A DNA stretch of 64,000 bases from Undaria pinnatifida (Eukaryota > Sar > Phaeophyceae > Laminariales > Alariaceae), in NCBI GenBank assembly GCA_012845835.1, contig JABAKD010000005.1, positions 7,675,473 through 7,739,472 on the forward strand, read 5' to 3'. Shown here piece after piece: positions 53,301 through 56,300 of this stretch. Positions within the stretch are counted from its first letter, which is position 1. Every line of letters starts with the position of its first letter. The notes beneath the pieces are model-generated. The model had not been told where the DNA came from, ran no database searches, and saw only the letters and a program-made list of their open reading frames with translations. Position numbers and translations under genes: made by a program.

Positions 53301-56300
53301 TGCTGGGGGGCGGGGTTACCGGTACATACGTAGATATACCATGAATGTACTATTATCAAGTGAGCTCGGGTGCTGCACCGCATTCATAATGCTTGTGCCG
53401 ACATCCCAATATCCCGCTACGACACTGTCAACCTACTATTGAAACTCCCTGATAACATCAAACCATCATCGTACCCGTGTCATAATACAAGCACAATTAG
53501 CCGGCGACGATTCGCCCGTTGTGGCTGAAAAAATCACCTGCAACACCCCTCTTGGTGCCCCGTACTCAGACGGCCAGATGATCATCACCGCATCGCCGCA
53601 AAATTTGATGATATCACCGCCGTACCTTGCCACCTGTGAAAAAGCATCGCACAACACCGTTCACTACTGAGAACACTGTTACCGCCGTCAAGATTTTTCT
53701 AACACTAATCCCAAGTAGCTTTCCCCCCACAACGCGGGTGCGCTTCTAGAGAGATTGAAGAGGTAAACTTCAGTGCATGTTAGTGACCTGTGTACACACG
53801 ATTCCTGGTGCTGGCCTGGCAGCTACGGCAATGCCTTCTGCTCGTACAGTCTGCTACCTCTACTCCGACGCGCACTCGTCTTGCTCCAAAATGACTCGTT
53901 CTCTCTTGGGAACTTAAAAAATGCCCGTATCCTACGGTGAGTCGGGATTTCGTTTTTCGGGAGCACGGCGTGTTGCCGATTCCCGTTCGCTCACCACGTC
54001 AATGAGCATGGTGAAGTACTGGTTTGTGTGGATCTTCAGCTGCTCCGCGTTAAGCCTGGCGCTGAGCCGCGTAAAGCCAGATATATCCGCGAACAGCAAA
54101 GTCGTCGAAAATCTCTGTTCCAGACCAAAACAAAGGCGAAACGCGAATAAGAAGGGGCATGGGGAACAGTAGGGTGCGGGCGAGTGCGATAACTCGTTTA
54201 GACCCCAATCAGAGCCCGTCCGCGATAATGGCGACAAACTACTTGGATTTAGTATGGGATCATTTTTGCAGAAGTCAAAGGGTTAAGACGGCACTACATA
54301 GCAGTGTTCGCCAGCCAACTATGAGCACCGGTAGTACCCGCAGTATCGAACGCCGAAATACTTGAACAGAGGTGGTATCAGAAGTACATAACCGCGAAAT
54401 ACTGCGAGTACTCGCAGTATGAACAGTACCGAACCGCTAGCAGCTGAGCGCGTTAGGCGGAGACATCGGAAACGTAGGGATTCCACCGTTAAACTGCAGC
54501 TGCAGTGTTCACCGCGTTTGTTTTGTTCGTCAATCCGATTCGCGCACGCCGTCGCTTAACTACGACCCTAGGCCGCGTTTTTGTTCCGCAATCCGGTTCG
54601 TACACGTCTTCGCTTGTCTATGGCATTAAACGCGTGCTGTGGTAGAGGCAGCACGATTTTTTTCGAGGTTTGCCCCCCACTTGAGTGGGTCCGTGTTGCG
54701 CCCAGTAATTCACTGTGAGATAAACCGTAAGCCAAGCCCGATACACAATCCCAGGGGCTGGGTACCAAACACATGCACAATATTGCAAAACACACGTCGG
54801 ATCCAAGGGTATTGGGTAGCTGTTCGGTTGAGGAGCGCAGCCATTGAGAAACGCTGAGGCCCAAACGTGCAACCCCTTCCGTAGCGCGGATCGCTATAAA
54901 AGCGCTAGCGTTTAGTATAGAATGATCCCGGCTGCACACGACTCTAGTTCGATCAGTCGGGTTCAGAAGGACGAACGCGGGCGCGTCGTTCTTCGTAGCG
55001 GCGCCGTTCGGACCCTACCGGGAGACGGCGGTCGTTGTCCGGCGGGAATGCTCACGCGTATCGTGGCTTCAGCGCGATTCCACAGAGCGAACGGGAGTAG
55101 GCCTTGATTTGACAAGAAATCTAAACCAACTCAACCAAACCCAACCCAACCCAACCCAGCCCAACCCAACCCAACCCAACCCAACCCAACCCAACCCAAC
55201 CCAACCCAACCCAACCCAACCCAACCCAGCCCAGCCCAGCCCAACCCAACCCAACCCAACCCAACCCAACTCAAGCACTGTGCTGTGGTGTCGCTGGTGG
55301 GCCCAACCCAACCCCGCCACCTACCCATCAACCAACCCACCCACCCACCCACCCGCTCACCCGTGTTGCTGTACCCCAACTCAACCAAGTCAACATAACC
55401 CTCTCTTTCAGATCGTTTTGATATGAAATTGGTGATGGTGACAAAATATTTTTTTGTCGCTCACTCCTACGACACCTAACACGGTCAGAAATATCTTGGT
55501 CCAAAAAACTGCTACCCAATCGTGGCACTCGTCCTTGCCTCGCAGGTGAACTCCTGTTCGACGGTGTCGTGTTCGAGGAACTTCTGCCTTAGCATGCGGT
55601 GAACTATCGCTGGAGAAAAGCGCGCCCACTCCTTGCAAAGAGCCTCGTACTTTGCCGTAGACGCGTCGGCGTTGCCAGCGGCCTGGCCGAAATAGAAAAA
55701 CCGACATGATCGCGGATGAATCGGAAAACCGAGATGATCGTGGACGAAACAGAAGATCCAGAAATAAAGAATGAAACAGACAACCGAGATGAATGCGGAT
55801 GAAACAGAAAGTCGAGGTGATCGAGGACGAAACAGAAAAACCGACGCGATCGAGGGTGAACCAGAAACTCGAGATGACAGAGGATGAAACATAAACCGAG
55901 ATGGCACAGGACGATAAATAATAATACATGCGCCAGCCTTAACATGGAGCAATGAGAACGGGTTTTTGGCAGAAGAGACACTAGAGCAAACTCTAGAGAA
56001 TACGAAAGCACTGCTCCACCCTTTGTGGACACACGAAAACTATGAAAATTCAAGACGACGAAAGGACGCATGTGCTAGGGGAAGGGTATCGCCCAATTTT
56101 TTTTAGGCTCCTCACTTCGAGCGTCCGACACCTCACCCAACGAACGACGGTTCAAGACAGTTGCAAGCTAAGCACCTGCTGCACAACCCCATGAGCTAGG
56201 CATCAAAAGAAATGGACTTACTGTAGTACAAGTCACCGTCGGATCCAACTCTACTGGGTAGCGAGAAATCTTCGTGTTCAAAAGTGCAACCCCTGCTTTA

